64,000 bases of DNA from Sediminicola sp963974715 (GCA_963974715.1 CAXBDK010000007.1:186001-250000); one strand, 5' to 3'; positions 24,878 to 34,746 are shown, counted from the first letter of the stretch. Made by a program: numbers and translations. Notes: a model not told the origin generated them from the sequence alone.

Positions 24878-25867
24878 TTAATTCACTGCGGGACAATTAC
24901 AATCGTAGCGTTTTCCGGTCTGGCCAAAATCATATCCAAGGGTAATCTGGTGAAAACCCCCATTATCGAACCTGATATCCCCCATTTGATAGGAATAATT
25001 ATAGGAAATAAGAAATTGTCCGATGTTCGCGCCTACGATCGGAGTGACCAGCTGTAATCGCTGTTCCCCAAATTCGCCGTTTGTCTGGAATTGGGCCCCA
25101 TCAAAACTTCTTCGGTAGGAAAGCCCTCCCCATATGGTCCCAAAGTCGACACTTTTATAAACCTTGGCATTGATATCGATGGTCTTTTCCTTTGTAAATT
25201 CGGTAAGCTGGAACAGGACGGAGGGTTCCAATTGCCATTCGCTCCTTCCAAAAACATAGCCTACGGAAAAAAGGTACCTTCGTAAATTGTCAAATTCGTT
25301 CAGCGTATATAGGTCCCTTCCGGTTCCCAAGATGTTCAGTACAGCGGTATGGGCATAAAATTCCAAGAAATTATAGGACATCCCCAGGTCCAGATTAAAA
25401 TATGAAACCGTATTCTTTACCCCGGTCACCACCGGATCGGGAATAATGGATTGGAACTCGGTCTCGTCAAGACTGCTAAGGATCACCCCTGCGCTCAGTC
25501 CAAAAGAGAGTTGATTGAGGAAACGTTCGTCCCCCCCCAATTTGAGGTGGTGCGCAAAAGTTCCCTTAAAACCTGTCTGGGAATGGTACCCGTTGGCGTC
25601 GTTAAATATAATTCCACCGATTCCATTTCGATCGCCAACCCTAAAATTGGCGTTAAAGGTCTGTAAACTGGGTGCCTCGTCCACATTGAACCATTGCTTT
25701 CTGGCTGTGAGCCTAATTTTGCCACCATCCCCTATACCTGCCATGGAAGGGTATACCAAATAATAATTATCCGCCAAATAATCGAAGTAAACAGGGATTC
25801 CCTCTTGTGCCTTTGCCGGAAGTAAATAAGCAAAGGACGCCAATAAAACTAGTAGCAGTCGTCTCAT
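24878..25867 (-). CDS. PorP/SprF family protein, stand-alone copy
   Basis: 329 residues. Signal peptide ending PAKAQ, then YFDYLADNYYLVYPSMAGI, the diverged form of the family's N-terminal FNPAYAG motif, a beta-barrel pattern, and a C-terminus CNCPAVN. No type-B adhesin gene adjoins it, unlike the other copy in this window. A stand-alone gene and this C-terminus may point to a PorP-like machinery role instead of a substrate-specific partner; this is inference. It has its own promoter. Confidence 0.85.
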   Translation of the reverse strand: MRRLLLVLLASFAYLLPAKAQEGIPVYFDYLADNYYLVYPSMAGIGDGGKIRLTARKQWFNVDEAPSLQTFNANFRVGDRNGIGGIIFNDANGYHSQTGFKGTFAHHLKLGGDERFLNQLSFGLSAGVILSSLDETEFQSIIPDPVVTGVKNTVSYFNLDLGMSYNFLEFYAHTAVLNILGTGRDLYTLNEFDNLRRYLFSVGYVFGRSEWQLEPSVLFQLTEFTKEKTIDINAKVYKSVDFGTIWGGLSYRRSFDGAQFQTNGEFGEQRLQLVTPIVGANIGQFLISYNYSYQMGDIRFDNGGFHQITLGYDFGQTGKRYDCNCPAVN

Positions 25868-25897
25868 TCAGGATTTGGGTAATGGTTCTTGTACAAT

Positions 25898-25927
25898 CAA
25901 ATATAAAGTATAACGACTTAAACACAA
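25898..25927 (-). promoter_or_regulatory. Bacteroidota-type promoter of the stand-alone porP/sprF gene
   Basis: On the minus strand TTG (25927-25925), 19 bases, TATATTTG (25905-25898). The predicted start near 25891 gives a leader of about 24 bases. Confidence 0.65.
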
Positions 25928-26071
25928 CATTAGTATAATACCGATTAAATAGGAATTCCTTCGTACTTTTGTAAAAATAAGTTCAAGGAAACGGACCGCC
26001 ACAATTTATTCCCTTTGGAACATTGATGGCCGAAGTATGGAAGAGCTTTTATAAAAAATAAATCCGAACAG

Positions 26072-26974
26072 ATGAAAGAGTATACCATAACCATTTACGA
26101 AACCACCAACCCGAGCATATTAAAGTTTGAGACCAACCATTTCATAACCAATAACAATAGCTACGAATACAAGGATATAGACCAGGCCAAAAATTCCCCT
26201 TTGGCCCAGCAGTTGTTCTACCTTCCTTTTATCAAGACCGTTTATCTTTCCGGTAATTTTATCGCCCTGGAACGTTATGATATTGTGGACTGGGCCGATG
26301 TCAGGGACGAAGTGGGACAGCAGCTGGTGGAATACCTCAACAGCGGGGAGCCAATTGTGCACGAGGATACGGATTCCAAAAAGATCCCTGCCACCGTATA
26401 TGCGGAAAACACCCCAAATCCGGCCGCCATGCGATTTGTGGCCAATAAATTACTGGTCCCCACCGCCTTTGAATTTAAAAATATAGATGAAGCCAAGGAC
26501 TCCGAGCTCGCCACGGCCCTTTTTAAGTTCCCATTTGTAAAGGAAGTTTTTTTGGATGAAAATTATGTCTCGGTAACCAAGTACGAGGTGGCCGACTGGA
26601 ACGAGATCACCTTGGAGATCAGGGAGCATATCCGTGACTTTATCGCTTCGGGCAAAGAGGCGGTATCCGCACATAGTGTGGCCAAACAGAAAGCGGAAGC
26701 CCCTTCCAGCCAATTGCAATCGACCGGACTGGACGATACGTCCAAAAAAATAATCGATATCCTCGAGGAATATGTCAAACCAGCGGTCGCAAGCGATGGC
26801 GGCAACATTCTCTTTAAATCGTACGATGGGGATACCAAGACGGTGAACGTTATATTGCAGGGAGCCTGTAGCGGCTGTCCGTCCTCCACGTTTACGCTCA
26901 AGAACGGGATAGAGAACATGCTTAAAAATATGATGGGCGACCAAGTACAGCAAGTCGTTGCGCTAAATGGCTGA
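26072..26974 (+). CDS. Nfu-type Fe-S carrier with duplicated N-terminal domain
   Basis: 300 residues. Two consecutive Nfu N-terminal domains (about 1-85 and 105-195; both have a TxNPxxxxF start and a PFVK/PFIK segment), then a NifU C-terminal domain (about 222-300) with the cluster-binding GACSGCPSS (Cys266, Cys269). Nfu proteins receive Fe-S clusters from the SUF machinery and deliver them to client enzymes. The duplicated N-terminal domain makes it longer than the usual ~190-residue form. A TACTTTTG box at 25964-25971 could be its -7 element. Confidence 0.92.
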   Translation: MKEYTITIYETTNPSILKFETNHFITNNNSYEYKDIDQAKNSPLAQQLFYLPFIKTVYLSGNFIALERYDIVDWADVRDEVGQQLVEYLNSGEPIVHEDTDSKKIPATVYAENTPNPAAMRFVANKLLVPTAFEFKNIDEAKDSELATALFKFPFVKEVFLDENYVSVTKYEVADWNEITLEIREHIRDFIASGKEAVSAHSVAKQKAEAPSSQLQSTGLDDTSKKIIDILEEYVKPAVASDGGNILFKSYDGDTKTVNVILQGACSGCPSSTFTLKNGIENMLKNMMGDQVQQVVALNG

Positions 26975-27047
26975 TAACCAATATTCCATTTCGTTTTCCA
27001 TTATAAATTCCCTAACTTTAAGGGAAACTTAAAAAAATAAAACGATT

Positions 27048-27248
27048 ATGGCAGTATTAAAAGTTATCGAAATATTGGCGAATTCCGACAAAAGTTGGGA
27101 AGATGCCGCAAAAAATGCCGTTCTGGAAGCTTCGAAATCGGTAAAGAACATTCGATCGGTATACATTAACGAACAGAGTGCAACCGTTAAGGACGGAAAA
27201 ATGGACATTTTTCGCGTTAACGTAAAAATCACTTTTGAAGTAGGATGA
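27048..27248 (+). CDS. dodecin family flavin-binding protein
   Basis: 66 residues, the normal dodecin length. IEILANSDKSWEDAAKNAV and a closing FRVNVKITFEV strand are typical. Dodecins form hollow dodecamers that bind and store riboflavin or FMN in the cytoplasm. The flavin-stacking Trp is Trp19 (KSWEDA). A strong terminator follows 21 bases after the stop. Confidence 0.93.
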   Translation: MAVLKVIEILANSDKSWEDAAKNAVLEASKSVKNIRSVYINEQSATVKDGKMDIFRVNVKITFEVG

Positions 27249-27269
27249 TCAAATCGCTAAAAGAAAAAA

Positions 27270-27294
27270 GGCACCTTCATAGGTGTTTTTTTTT
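27270..27294 (+). terminator. rho-independent terminator after dodecin
   Basis: CACCT (27272-27276), loop TCAT, AGGTG (27281-27285), then nine T; the upstream A-rich bases extend the stem. Confidence 0.85.
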
Positions 27295-27345
27295 GCGCTT
27301 TCCCTCCTACGGGACCCCAATTCCAACCCTTTACATCGACATTAA

Positions 27346-29385
27346 ATGAAACACCGTCATACAAACCCCCTTATCGATGAAAGCAGTCCCTATTTGCTGC
27401 AGCATGCACATAACCCGGTCTATTGGGAAGCTTGGTCCCCAGAGGTCCTGGAACGTGCCCAAAAGGAGAATAGGCCGTTGCTGATCAGCATCGGTTATGC
27501 TGCCTGTCATTGGTGCCATGTTATGGAAAAGGAATGCTTTGAAGATGAAGCGGTCGCCCAGGTCATGAATTCCCTTTTTGTATGCATCAAAATAGATAGG
27601 GAAGAAAGACCGGATATAGATCATATCTATATGGATGCATTACAGATGATGACCGGAAGTGGGGGCTGGCCCTTGAATATCGTGGCCCTACCGGATGGCA
27701 GCCCATTTTGGGGCGGTACCTACCTAAAAAAGGACGATTGGATCTCCACTTTACAACAATTGGCCACGATCTATGAAAGGGAACCTGAAAAAATAGTGGA
27801 CCATGCCCAACGATTGGCCGATGGCATCATCGCGATCAACCTTATAGAAAAAAATGAAGGAAAACCGCTCTTTTCCTTGGATAGGCTTGAAAGCACCGTA
27901 AAAAATTGGTCGGCACATTTCGACCTGTTTTTTGGTGGGCACAAACGTGCCCCAAAATTCATGATGCCGAGCAACCTTGACTTTTTATTACATTACGCAA
28001 CCCTTACAAAGGATGCCCCCATCATGGAATATGTGGATACCACACTGACACGCATGGCCCATGGTGGGATTTTTGACCATATAGGAGGTGGGTTTTCCCG
28101 ATATGCCGTGGATACCAAATGGCACGTACCACATTTTGAAAAAATGCTGTACGACAATGGCCAATTGATCAGCCTTTATGCCAAAGCCTATGCGGCACGT
28201 AAAAATGACCTGTATAAAAAGACGGCCGAAAGGACCATTACCTTTGTAACACGGGAATTAATGCACGAAAATGGCGGATTTTATTCTTCCCTTGATGCCG
28301 ATAGTACCGATGCCCATGGTACATTGGAGGAAGGTGCATATTACGTGTGGACCGATCAGACCCTCCAAAATCTCTTGGGGGTCCATTACCCGCTGTTCAA
28401 GGAGTATTACAATATTAATTCGTACGGGTTTTGGGAAGAGGACAAGTACGTGCTGATCAGGGACGCATCGCACAAGGAGGTGGCCGAAAGGCACGGTCTG
28501 GGCGAAAACGACTTGGAGATCATCATGGAGGAATGCAGGTCGATCTTGCATAAGGAACGCGACAAACGGGACAGGCCCCGTTTGGACGATAAAATCCTCA
28601 CCTCTTGGAATGCCCTAATGTTAAAGGGCCTCATTGATGCCTATCGTTATTTCCAAAATTCATCCTATTTGGAAATGGCACTTAAAAATGCCCATTTTAT
28701 AGTCCGTCATCTGCAGAAAGAGGACGGCAGCCTCTATCACAACCATAAAAATGGAAAGAGCACCATCAACGGATACCTAGAGGATTATGCGGCCGTTATA
28801 GATGCTTTCCATGGTCTTTACGAGGTCACCTTTGAGGAAGAATGGCTGTGGAGGGCGCAACAGCTCTTGGACCACTGCCTGGAAAAATTCCGGGATCCCG
28901 AAAGTGATCTTTTCTTCTTCACGAACAATACCGATCCCTTTGTCATTAGAAGGACTTTGGAAGTATTGGATAATGTGGTACCCGCCTCCAATAGTATGAT
29001 GGCCCTTAACCTATTTAAAATGTCCAAACCCTTCCCTGATAAGGGATATGGGGAAATGGCCGAAAAAATGCTCTTGAACGTGCAGGAATCCATTGGCACC
29101 AATGCACAGGGCCATTCCAATTGGCTTCATATGGTACTTTATCTGGATTTTCCTTTTTATGAACTGGCAATCTTGGGTCCCGAATTACAGCAAAAAGCCC
29201 TTGGACTACGTTCTGCATATGTTCCCAACAGCACACTATTGGGCGCCGAAAACGGACAAAGTACACTCCAACTGCTACAGAACAGGTATGTACCCGACCG
29301 GACACTTATTTATAATTGCCTTCATGGGACATGTAAACTCCCCACCTCGGACCTACAAACAGTCCTAAGGGAAATGACCGTTTAA
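27346..29385 (+). CDS. YyaL/spermatogenesis-associated-20-like thioredoxin-domain protein
   Basis: 679 residues, full length. The N-terminal DUF255 thioredoxin-like domain carries ACHWCHVM (Cys54, Cys57) and the segment SGGWPLN. The rest is an (alpha/alpha) barrel like N-acylglucosamine 2-epimerases and six-hairpin glycosidases (GGIFDHIGGGFSRYAVD, WHVPHFEKMLYDN). The family is universal but its activity is unproven. Cytoplasmic, no signal peptide. It follows the dodecin terminator and precedes an mscS gene, without evidence of coupling. Confidence 0.92.
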   Translation: MKHRHTNPLIDESSPYLLQHAHNPVYWEAWSPEVLERAQKENRPLLISIGYAACHWCHVMEKECFEDEAVAQVMNSLFVCIKIDREERPDIDHIYMDALQMMTGSGGWPLNIVALPDGSPFWGGTYLKKDDWISTLQQLATIYEREPEKIVDHAQRLADGIIAINLIEKNEGKPLFSLDRLESTVKNWSAHFDLFFGGHKRAPKFMMPSNLDFLLHYATLTKDAPIMEYVDTTLTRMAHGGIFDHIGGGFSRYAVDTKWHVPHFEKMLYDNGQLISLYAKAYAARKNDLYKKTAERTITFVTRELMHENGGFYSSLDADSTDAHGTLEEGAYYVWTDQTLQNLLGVHYPLFKEYYNINSYGFWEEDKYVLIRDASHKEVAERHGLGENDLEIIMEECRSILHKERDKRDRPRLDDKILTSWNALMLKGLIDAYRYFQNSSYLEMALKNAHFIVRHLQKEDGSLYHNHKNGKSTINGYLEDYAAVIDAFHGLYEVTFEEEWLWRAQQLLDHCLEKFRDPESDLFFFTNNTDPFVIRRTLEVLDNVVPASNSMMALNLFKMSKPFPDKGYGEMAEKMLLNVQESIGTNAQGHSNWLHMVLYLDFPFYELAILGPELQQKALGLRSAYVPNSTLLGAENGQSTLQLLQNRYVPDRTLIYNCLHGTCKLPTSDLQTVLREMTV

Positions 29386-29464
29386 TAGAATATTAACATT
29401 TGTTTAGTGTCCTTCGTTTGAGAAAAGCGATTTATTTCTTTTTTTTTGTATAAAAATAGCTGTT

Positions 29465-30289
29465 ATGGAAAATATTACCGCTTACGAAGAACATATGGAA
29501 AGGGCGATCGCTTGGCTTTGGGAAGCACTTCCCAGCCTTGCTATGGCCATTGTGGTATTTTTTGGTGGCCTTTGGCTTATCAAGATCATCAACAAAATGG
29601 TCCACCGGTTCTTCAATTCGAAGAATTACGACCCCACCTTGGAATCCTTCCTTCAGAGTTTTATAAACATTACCTTAAAGATCATACTTTTCGTGCTGGT
29701 CATAACACAGCTGGGGGTACAGTCCTCTTCTTTGATCGCTATCCTAGGGGCCGCAGGATTGGCAATTGGTCTGGCATTACAGGGTTCCTTGGCAAACTTT
29801 GCCGGAGGGGTCCTACTTTTACTCTTCAAACCTTTTAAGGTGGGCGATTTTATTTCCGCCCAAGGTGTGGACGGCACCGTAAAGGAAATATCCATATTTA
29901 CCACCAAATTAAATACCTTTGGCAACCAGGTGGCCATTATTCCCAATGGGCAGCTCTCCAACAACAATATCATAAATTACAATGCGGAAGATACCAGACG
30001 CGACAAAATAAATGTGGGCATCGGTTATGGTTCCAACATCAAAACGGCCAAAGATATACTGCTTCAGATCTGTGCGGAAAACGAAAACATACTAAAGGAA
30101 CCGGCCCCGGAGGTTTATGTGGACGAACTAGCCGAAAGTTCCGTAAATCTTACCCTACGTTTTTGGGCGGAGAACAGCGTGTTCTGGGGTGCCCATTTTT
30201 TTGTGATGGAGGAAATAAAAATCAGGTTCGACAAAGCTGGAATCGAAATTCCTTTCCCACAACGGGTACTTTACAACAAGACCTCCTAG
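29465..30289 (+). CDS. small-conductance mechanosensitive channel (MscS family)
   Basis: 274 residues, close to E. coli MscS. TM3 has the Gly/Ala pattern GAAGLAIGLALQGSLANFAGG, and the beta domain KPFKVGDFI follows. The ending EIPFPQRVLY is the usual C-terminal signature. It opens under membrane tension to release solutes during hypo-osmotic shock. The last four bases (CTAG) overlap those of the convergent tsaB gene. Confidence 0.94.
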   Translation: MENITAYEEHMERAIAWLWEALPSLAMAIVVFFGGLWLIKIINKMVHRFFNSKNYDPTLESFLQSFINITLKIILFVLVITQLGVQSSSLIAILGAAGLAIGLALQGSLANFAGGVLLLLFKPFKVGDFISAQGVDGTVKEISIFTTKLNTFGNQVAIIPNGQLSNNNIINYNAEDTRRDKINVGIGYGSNIKTAKDILLQICAENENILKEPAPEVYVDELAESSVNLTLRFWAENSVFWGAHFFVMEEIKIRFDKAGIEIPFPQRVLYNKTS

Positions 30290-30960
30290 GTCTTTTTTTG
30301 CTGCAGTACAAAGTCCTTTAGATAAAAAGGTTCAAAATAGGCCACATCCTCAAATTGGCCCATTTCGAACCTTTTATGGGATATCCCAGCCATTTCCCTT
30401 GCAGAGGGCACTATTTCAGTATGGTAGTTAAAATTTTGGTGCCCCAAGATTTCCCTGCATTTTTCGGCCCCGCTACCAAGTAGATGAACGCCCCCCCTTT
30501 TTGCATAATCGCTAAAAGAAGTTTCCGTGATTATTTCCGCACGGGTATCCCCGATCTGTTTGTGTTCCCCATCAAAAACAGCCGCATACACCTCCATCCT
30601 TCGGGCATCCAGGACAGGAATTATAAATCCGTCCTTTTCCACTTCCAATTGGGATGCCATACTCTCCAAGGTAGGGATGGCGATCAAAGGCAGGTCCAGT
30701 GAAAAACACAGGCCTTTTGCTGCGGATACACCGATCCGAAGGCCCGTATAGGAACCGGGACCTTGACTTACCGCGACGGCATCCATTTGCTCCAATGAAA
30801 AGGAAGCCTCTTCCAAGGCTTCCTTTATAAAATTGTGCAATTGTTCCGCATGTGAATAATTGGGACGGTCCAGTTCCCTAAGGGATAGTATCTTTCCTTC
30901 CTTTGCCACACATACCGAACAATTGGTAGTGGCGGTCTCCAAATTTAATATTACGGCCAT
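30286..30960 (-). CDS. tsaB: tRNA threonylcarbamoyladenosine biosynthesis protein TsaB
   Basis: 224 residues. ASKHA-fold start ILNLETATTNCSVCVA and the family motif SQGPGSYTGLRIGVSAAKGL. TsaB is the non-catalytic partner of TsaD in forming the t6A37 modification of ANN-decoding tRNAs. It is the last gene of the long minus-strand export cluster, 18 bases after the tolC-like gene, so it may be co-transcribed with it. Confidence 0.95.
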   Translation of the reverse strand: MAVILNLETATTNCSVCVAKEGKILSLRELDRPNYSHAEQLHNFIKEALEEASFSLEQMDAVAVSQGPGSYTGLRIGVSAAKGLCFSLDLPLIAIPTLESMASQLEVEKDGFIIPVLDARRMEVYAAVFDGEHKQIGDTRAEIITETSFSDYAKRGGVHLLGSGAEKCREILGHQNFNYHTEIVPSAREMAGISHKRFEMGQFEDVAYFEPFYLKDFVLQQKKT

Positions 30961-30978
30961 AATGGCAACAAATATACT

Positions 30979-32319
30979 TTAGTTTATGCTAATGGGAATC
31001 CCAAAATAAAACTCAAGTACCTTTAATCTAAAAATGTAGTCGTATTTGGTCCGGATCGCATCCGCTTCGGCATTGTCCACCCTTGATTGTGATTGACTGT
31101 AATCAAAAGCGTTCATCAGTCCCACGTCATACCTTTCCTTGGAATATTCATAGGCCAATCTTCTCGCTTCCAAGGTCTTTTCCGCTGCCAAATAGGCCTT
31201 GTAGGAACCGGAAACATCCACGTATGCTTGGTTGACATTGCTCTCCAAGGTCAGTTTGTCCTGTAGCAATTGTACTTCCGCTTTATCTACGCTTATCTCC
31301 GCCCTTTTAATATTGTTCTTTACGCTGAACCCATTAAAAATTGGAATGTTCAACTGGGCCCCATAGGAAATACCATCGTTTAGGTACAGCTGGTCCTTAA
31401 AGGAAATGAGCTGCCCTGTAAGTGGGTCAAAATTCTGATCGGAATAACGGGTATTGTAATTAAAGAAAGCTGATAAGGTTGGATACAGGGCCCCTTTGGA
31501 AATCTGAAGGTCCTTCTTGGCAAGATCAACATTGGACTCCGAAAATTTAATTTCGTTCCTAAAGGTAAGGGCCTTTTCGAAGATATTCTTGGGGGAATTG
31601 TTCAGGATTTCCGAAGGGGGAATTTCAAAGACTTCCTCTGCGATATCAAAATTTTCATAATCACTGATCTGTAGCAACTGGGCCAAACTGATCCTGGAAA
31701 TCAGCACATCGTTCTGGGCCGCTACGATCTGCTGCTCTTGGGTGGCAGCGGTCGCTTCAATTTCCAGGAGATCTCCCCTGGGCACCACGCCGGATTCTAC
31801 TAGCTCCTGTGTGCGTTTCAGGTCCTGTTCGGTGACGGCATATTGGGCCTGGAACACCTTTAGTGTTTCCTTATTGGAAACGATCTGCAAATAGGTATTG
31901 GCCACGGTAAGACGGATATCGTCCTTAAGATCATCAAGGTTGTACTGACTGGCAAGGGCATTTAATTTTGCCCTGTTCAGTCTATTGATGTTGCGCAGAC
32001 CGTCAAAAAGTAATACGCTGGCGGTGGCACTGTTGGATACGGACATGATGGTACCCGTAACATAGGAGTTGGTAGTTGGATTAAGGATAAGCCCTGTATT
32101 CCCGGAAACACTGGAAGTAGCGTTCAGATCGGGCAGCATGGCACCTATGGCATCCATCTTATCGATCTTCACATTCTCCAGATCCAGTTCTGCCTGCGCT
32201 ATGGTCAAATTGTGCTCTACGGCGTATTCCACGCATTCTTGTAAGGTCCATTTTTTCGCTTGGGCCTGTCCTATCTGGAATCCGAGGAAAAGCAGTATAA
32301 ATATACCTGTATTTTTCAT
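30979..32319 (-). CDS. TolC-family outer membrane efflux protein
   Basis: 446 residues. Signal peptide ending IGQAQA, then KWTLQECVEYAVEHNLTI, the classic start of the outer-membrane efflux protein domain. Two internal repeats of long helices and short barrel strands follow. It provides the outer-membrane tunnel for the adaptor/ABC export system encoded upstream: 12 bases separate it from the adaptor gene. Confidence 0.94.
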   Translation of the reverse strand: MKNTGIFILLFLGFQIGQAQAKKWTLQECVEYAVEHNLTIAQAELDLENVKIDKMDAIGAMLPDLNATSSVSGNTGLILNPTTNSYVTGTIMSVSNSATASVLLFDGLRNINRLNRAKLNALASQYNLDDLKDDIRLTVANTYLQIVSNKETLKVFQAQYAVTEQDLKRTQELVESGVVPRGDLLEIEATAATQEQQIVAAQNDVLISRISLAQLLQISDYENFDIAEEVFEIPPSEILNNSPKNIFEKALTFRNEIKFSESNVDLAKKDLQISKGALYPTLSAFFNYNTRYSDQNFDPLTGQLISFKDQLYLNDGISYGAQLNIPIFNGFSVKNNIKRAEISVDKAEVQLLQDKLTLESNVNQAYVDVSGSYKAYLAAEKTLEARRLAYEYSKERYDVGLMNAFDYSQSQSRVDNAEADAIRTKYDYIFRLKVLEFYFGIPISIN

Positions 32320-32331
32320 TTCTAAACTGTA

Positions 32332-33453
32332 TTAATTATTTCTACCTCCGTTGTCCTCGGATTGTTCCAATTCGTTCCAGACCTTAATTTTATCCTTGGC
32401 TTCCACGCCCGATACCACCTCTACATGGATACCATCGCTTACCCCAAGGACCAGATCCCTTCTTTCAAACTTATCTTCACCTACCTCTACTTCCACAAAG
32501 GGTTTTTCGGTCTCCTTGTCAAATTGGAGCAAGGCCTCCTTTATGGCAAGTACGTCCTTTTTTTCGTCCAAAACGATGGATGCATTGGCGCTATAGCCTG
32601 CACGGACGTTGGTGGAATCCTTAACGACGATATCCCCTTCTATCTTAAACTGTACCGCCCCGTCCAACTCGGTCCCCTTGGGGGCCACAAATCGCAGTTT
32701 GGCATCAAAGGAGGCATCCTCCATGGCACCCAAGGATATCTTTAAGGGCATGCCTATCTTTAGTTTGTCCACTTCGGCCTCGTCCACTTCCCCCTCGAAT
32801 ATCATTTTGGACATATCGGCAATGGTGGCAATGGTGGTACCGTCATTGAAAGTGTTGCTCTCTATCACCTGAAAGCCTTCCTTGACGGGAATTTCAAGGA
32901 TGATTCCCGAAACCGTTGCCCTAATATTGGTATTGGCACTGGCAGCGCCCCCTGCTGAACCTACCTTTATGATCTGATAGTCCCTTCTGGCATTTTCAAG
33001 TTCCAGAACGGCCTGGTCATAAGTGAGCTTTATGTTGTTGAAATCCTGACTGGAGATGACCCCCTTATCGAACAACGTCTTGTTCCTATCGTATTCTATC
33101 TTGGAGTTGGACAGGTTGATCTGGGCGGTATTTACCCTGCCCTGTGCACTGGAAAGCGTTTGCTCATTGGGAACCACCTTGATCTTGGCGATAAGGTCGC
33201 CCTCCTTTATGTAATCCCCTTCCAACACAAAGATTTTCTCTATGATCCCGGAAATTTGGGGCTTGATGTTGATCTCGTCTTCGGGCACCACCTTTCCGGT
33301 CACCACTACCTTATTTACAATATCCTGCTTTGCAAGTGTTTCGGTTTCATAAAGTTTTACAGGGGCAGTATTTTGCTTTACAAAATAGAGCACAGCCCAT
33401 AAAATGGCTATGACCAAAACGCCGATTATTCCGTATTTAAGATATTTTTTCAT
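32332..33453 (-). CDS. MacA/HlyD-type periplasmic adaptor protein (copy 2)
   Basis: 373 residues. One N-terminal membrane anchor (about 6-24), split lipoyl/barrel-sandwich domain (EINIKPQISGIIEKIFV; ISGIILEIPVKEGFQV), an intervening helical hairpin, and beta-barrel segments. It should bridge the inner-membrane ABC permeases and TolC. It is clearly paralogous to the adaptor at 36770-37882 (same VVSGxxxKDxIKxWN ending), which shows a segmental duplication. Confidence 0.92.
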   Translation of the reverse strand: MKKYLKYGIIGVLVIAILWAVLYFVKQNTAPVKLYETETLAKQDIVNKVVVTGKVVPEDEINIKPQISGIIEKIFVLEGDYIKEGDLIAKIKVVPNEQTLSSAQGRVNTAQINLSNSKIEYDRNKTLFDKGVISSQDFNNIKLTYDQAVLELENARRDYQIIKVGSAGGAASANTNIRATVSGIILEIPVKEGFQVIESNTFNDGTTIATIADMSKMIFEGEVDEAEVDKLKIGMPLKISLGAMEDASFDAKLRFVAPKGTELDGAVQFKIEGDIVVKDSTNVRAGYSANASIVLDEKKDVLAIKEALLQFDKETEKPFVEVEVGEDKFERRDLVLGVSDGIHVEVVSGVEAKDKIKVWNELEQSEDNGGRNN

Positions 33454-33488
33454 TGGTTGTTAATTTGATGTTTATTCTTGTTTATTGT

Positions 33489-34745
33489 TTATTCTTCTCT
33501 TAGGGCATCTATGGGTTTGATCCTAACGGCACGGTTTGCGGGTATCAACCCTATCAGTACACTTAGTCCGACCATCAGGAAAAACGAGATAAGGAACTGG
33601 GGTATGCTTACCATTGGATTCGCAAAGGGAAAGTCTTCCGTTTCCCCGAACAGGGAGTTGAGCAGTGCCAGAAAGCCGACCGCTATGGCGAATCCTATCA
33701 ATCCCGCAAAGGCGGTCATTGAAATGGCCTCCATCACAATCTGTCGCTTTACTACCTTGGGAGTGGCCCCTAAGGCTCTTCTAATCCCAATTTCCTTTGT
33801 TCTTTCCTTAACGGTGATCAAGAGGATATTACTTACTGCGATGACCCCTGCCAATAACGTAAAGATGCCCACAAAAAATGAAAACCCTGAAAGTACCATT
33901 GTAAAGGCGGAAATGCCCGTAAATATTTCCGACATATCAAAGGTGCCTATGGCCCTTTCATCTATGGGGTTGATGTCGTATTTATTCTTGAGCAATTTTT
34001 TAATTTTTTCCTCTACGGGCGCCACCGTGTGCTGTGGGAGTACGGAAATGGCCATCCATCCCATCTTATCACCGGTGTTGAATGCCCTCTGAAAAGTGGT
34101 AAAAGGGATGAACACCGCATTTTCCCCATCAAAATCTATACGTTCGTTTTTTTTGAAGACCCCGACGACCGTAAAATAGATACCGTTTATACGAACGTCC
34201 TTTCCTATGGCCCTTTCACCTTTATCGAACAACAGTTCATAGGTCTCCAATCCGATCACGCACACCTTTCTTGAATCCTCAATATCGGAGCTGTTCAAAA
34301 ACCGGCCTTCCACCATTCTTTTTTTGGAGATAACGTCTATGGAAGGATAATCACCGTACACATTGGATCCGCTGGTACGCCCGTTGCGATAAACAGAGGC
34401 CGCCGCACCAAAGTCGCCCAACTGTATCCTTGGCGATACGATCTCTATTTCCGGAATCTGTTTTTTAATGATCTCGGCATCATCTGTTGAAAAATTTATC
34501 CTTCTGCCCCTTTCGAATCCTTTGTAGGGCTCGGAAGTGCTTTGGCTCCAAACAAATAGACTATTGGAGGCGGTTCCTTCAAAAATTTTATTGAACCCGT
34601 TGCCCATTCCATTGGCCGATCCCAACAACAGCATCAGGATGATCATTGCAAAGATTACCCCCAACATGGTCAAGAACGTACGGAACATGTTCTTGGACAA
34701 GGTCGTAATAATTTCGCTCCATAAATCTCTATCGAATAACCACAT
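33489..34745 (-). CDS. MacB-like ABC transporter permease (copy 4)
   Basis: 418 residues. N-terminal membrane helix, large MacB-PCD periplasmic domain, and three C-terminal FtsX-type helices; the motif LLITVKERTKEIGIRRALGA marks the coupling loop. No ATPase domain is fused, so it must pair with the separate ATPase at 35966-36670. The stop of the preceding permease is one base upstream of its ATG. Confidence 0.93.
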   Translation of the reverse strand: MWLFDRDLWSEIITTLSKNMFRTFLTMLGVIFAMIILMLLLGSANGMGNGFNKIFEGTASNSLFVWSQSTSEPYKGFERGRRINFSTDDAEIIKKQIPEIEIVSPRIQLGDFGAAASVYRNGRTSGSNVYGDYPSIDVISKKRMVEGRFLNSSDIEDSRKVCVIGLETYELLFDKGERAIGKDVRINGIYFTVVGVFKKNERIDFDGENAVFIPFTTFQRAFNTGDKMGWMAISVLPQHTVAPVEEKIKKLLKNKYDINPIDERAIGTFDMSEIFTGISAFTMVLSGFSFFVGIFTLLAGVIAVSNILLITVKERTKEIGIRRALGATPKVVKRQIVMEAISMTAFAGLIGFAIAVGFLALLNSLFGETEDFPFANPMVSIPQFLISFFLMVGLSVLIGLIPANRAVRIKPIDALREE

Positions 34746-34746
34746 A

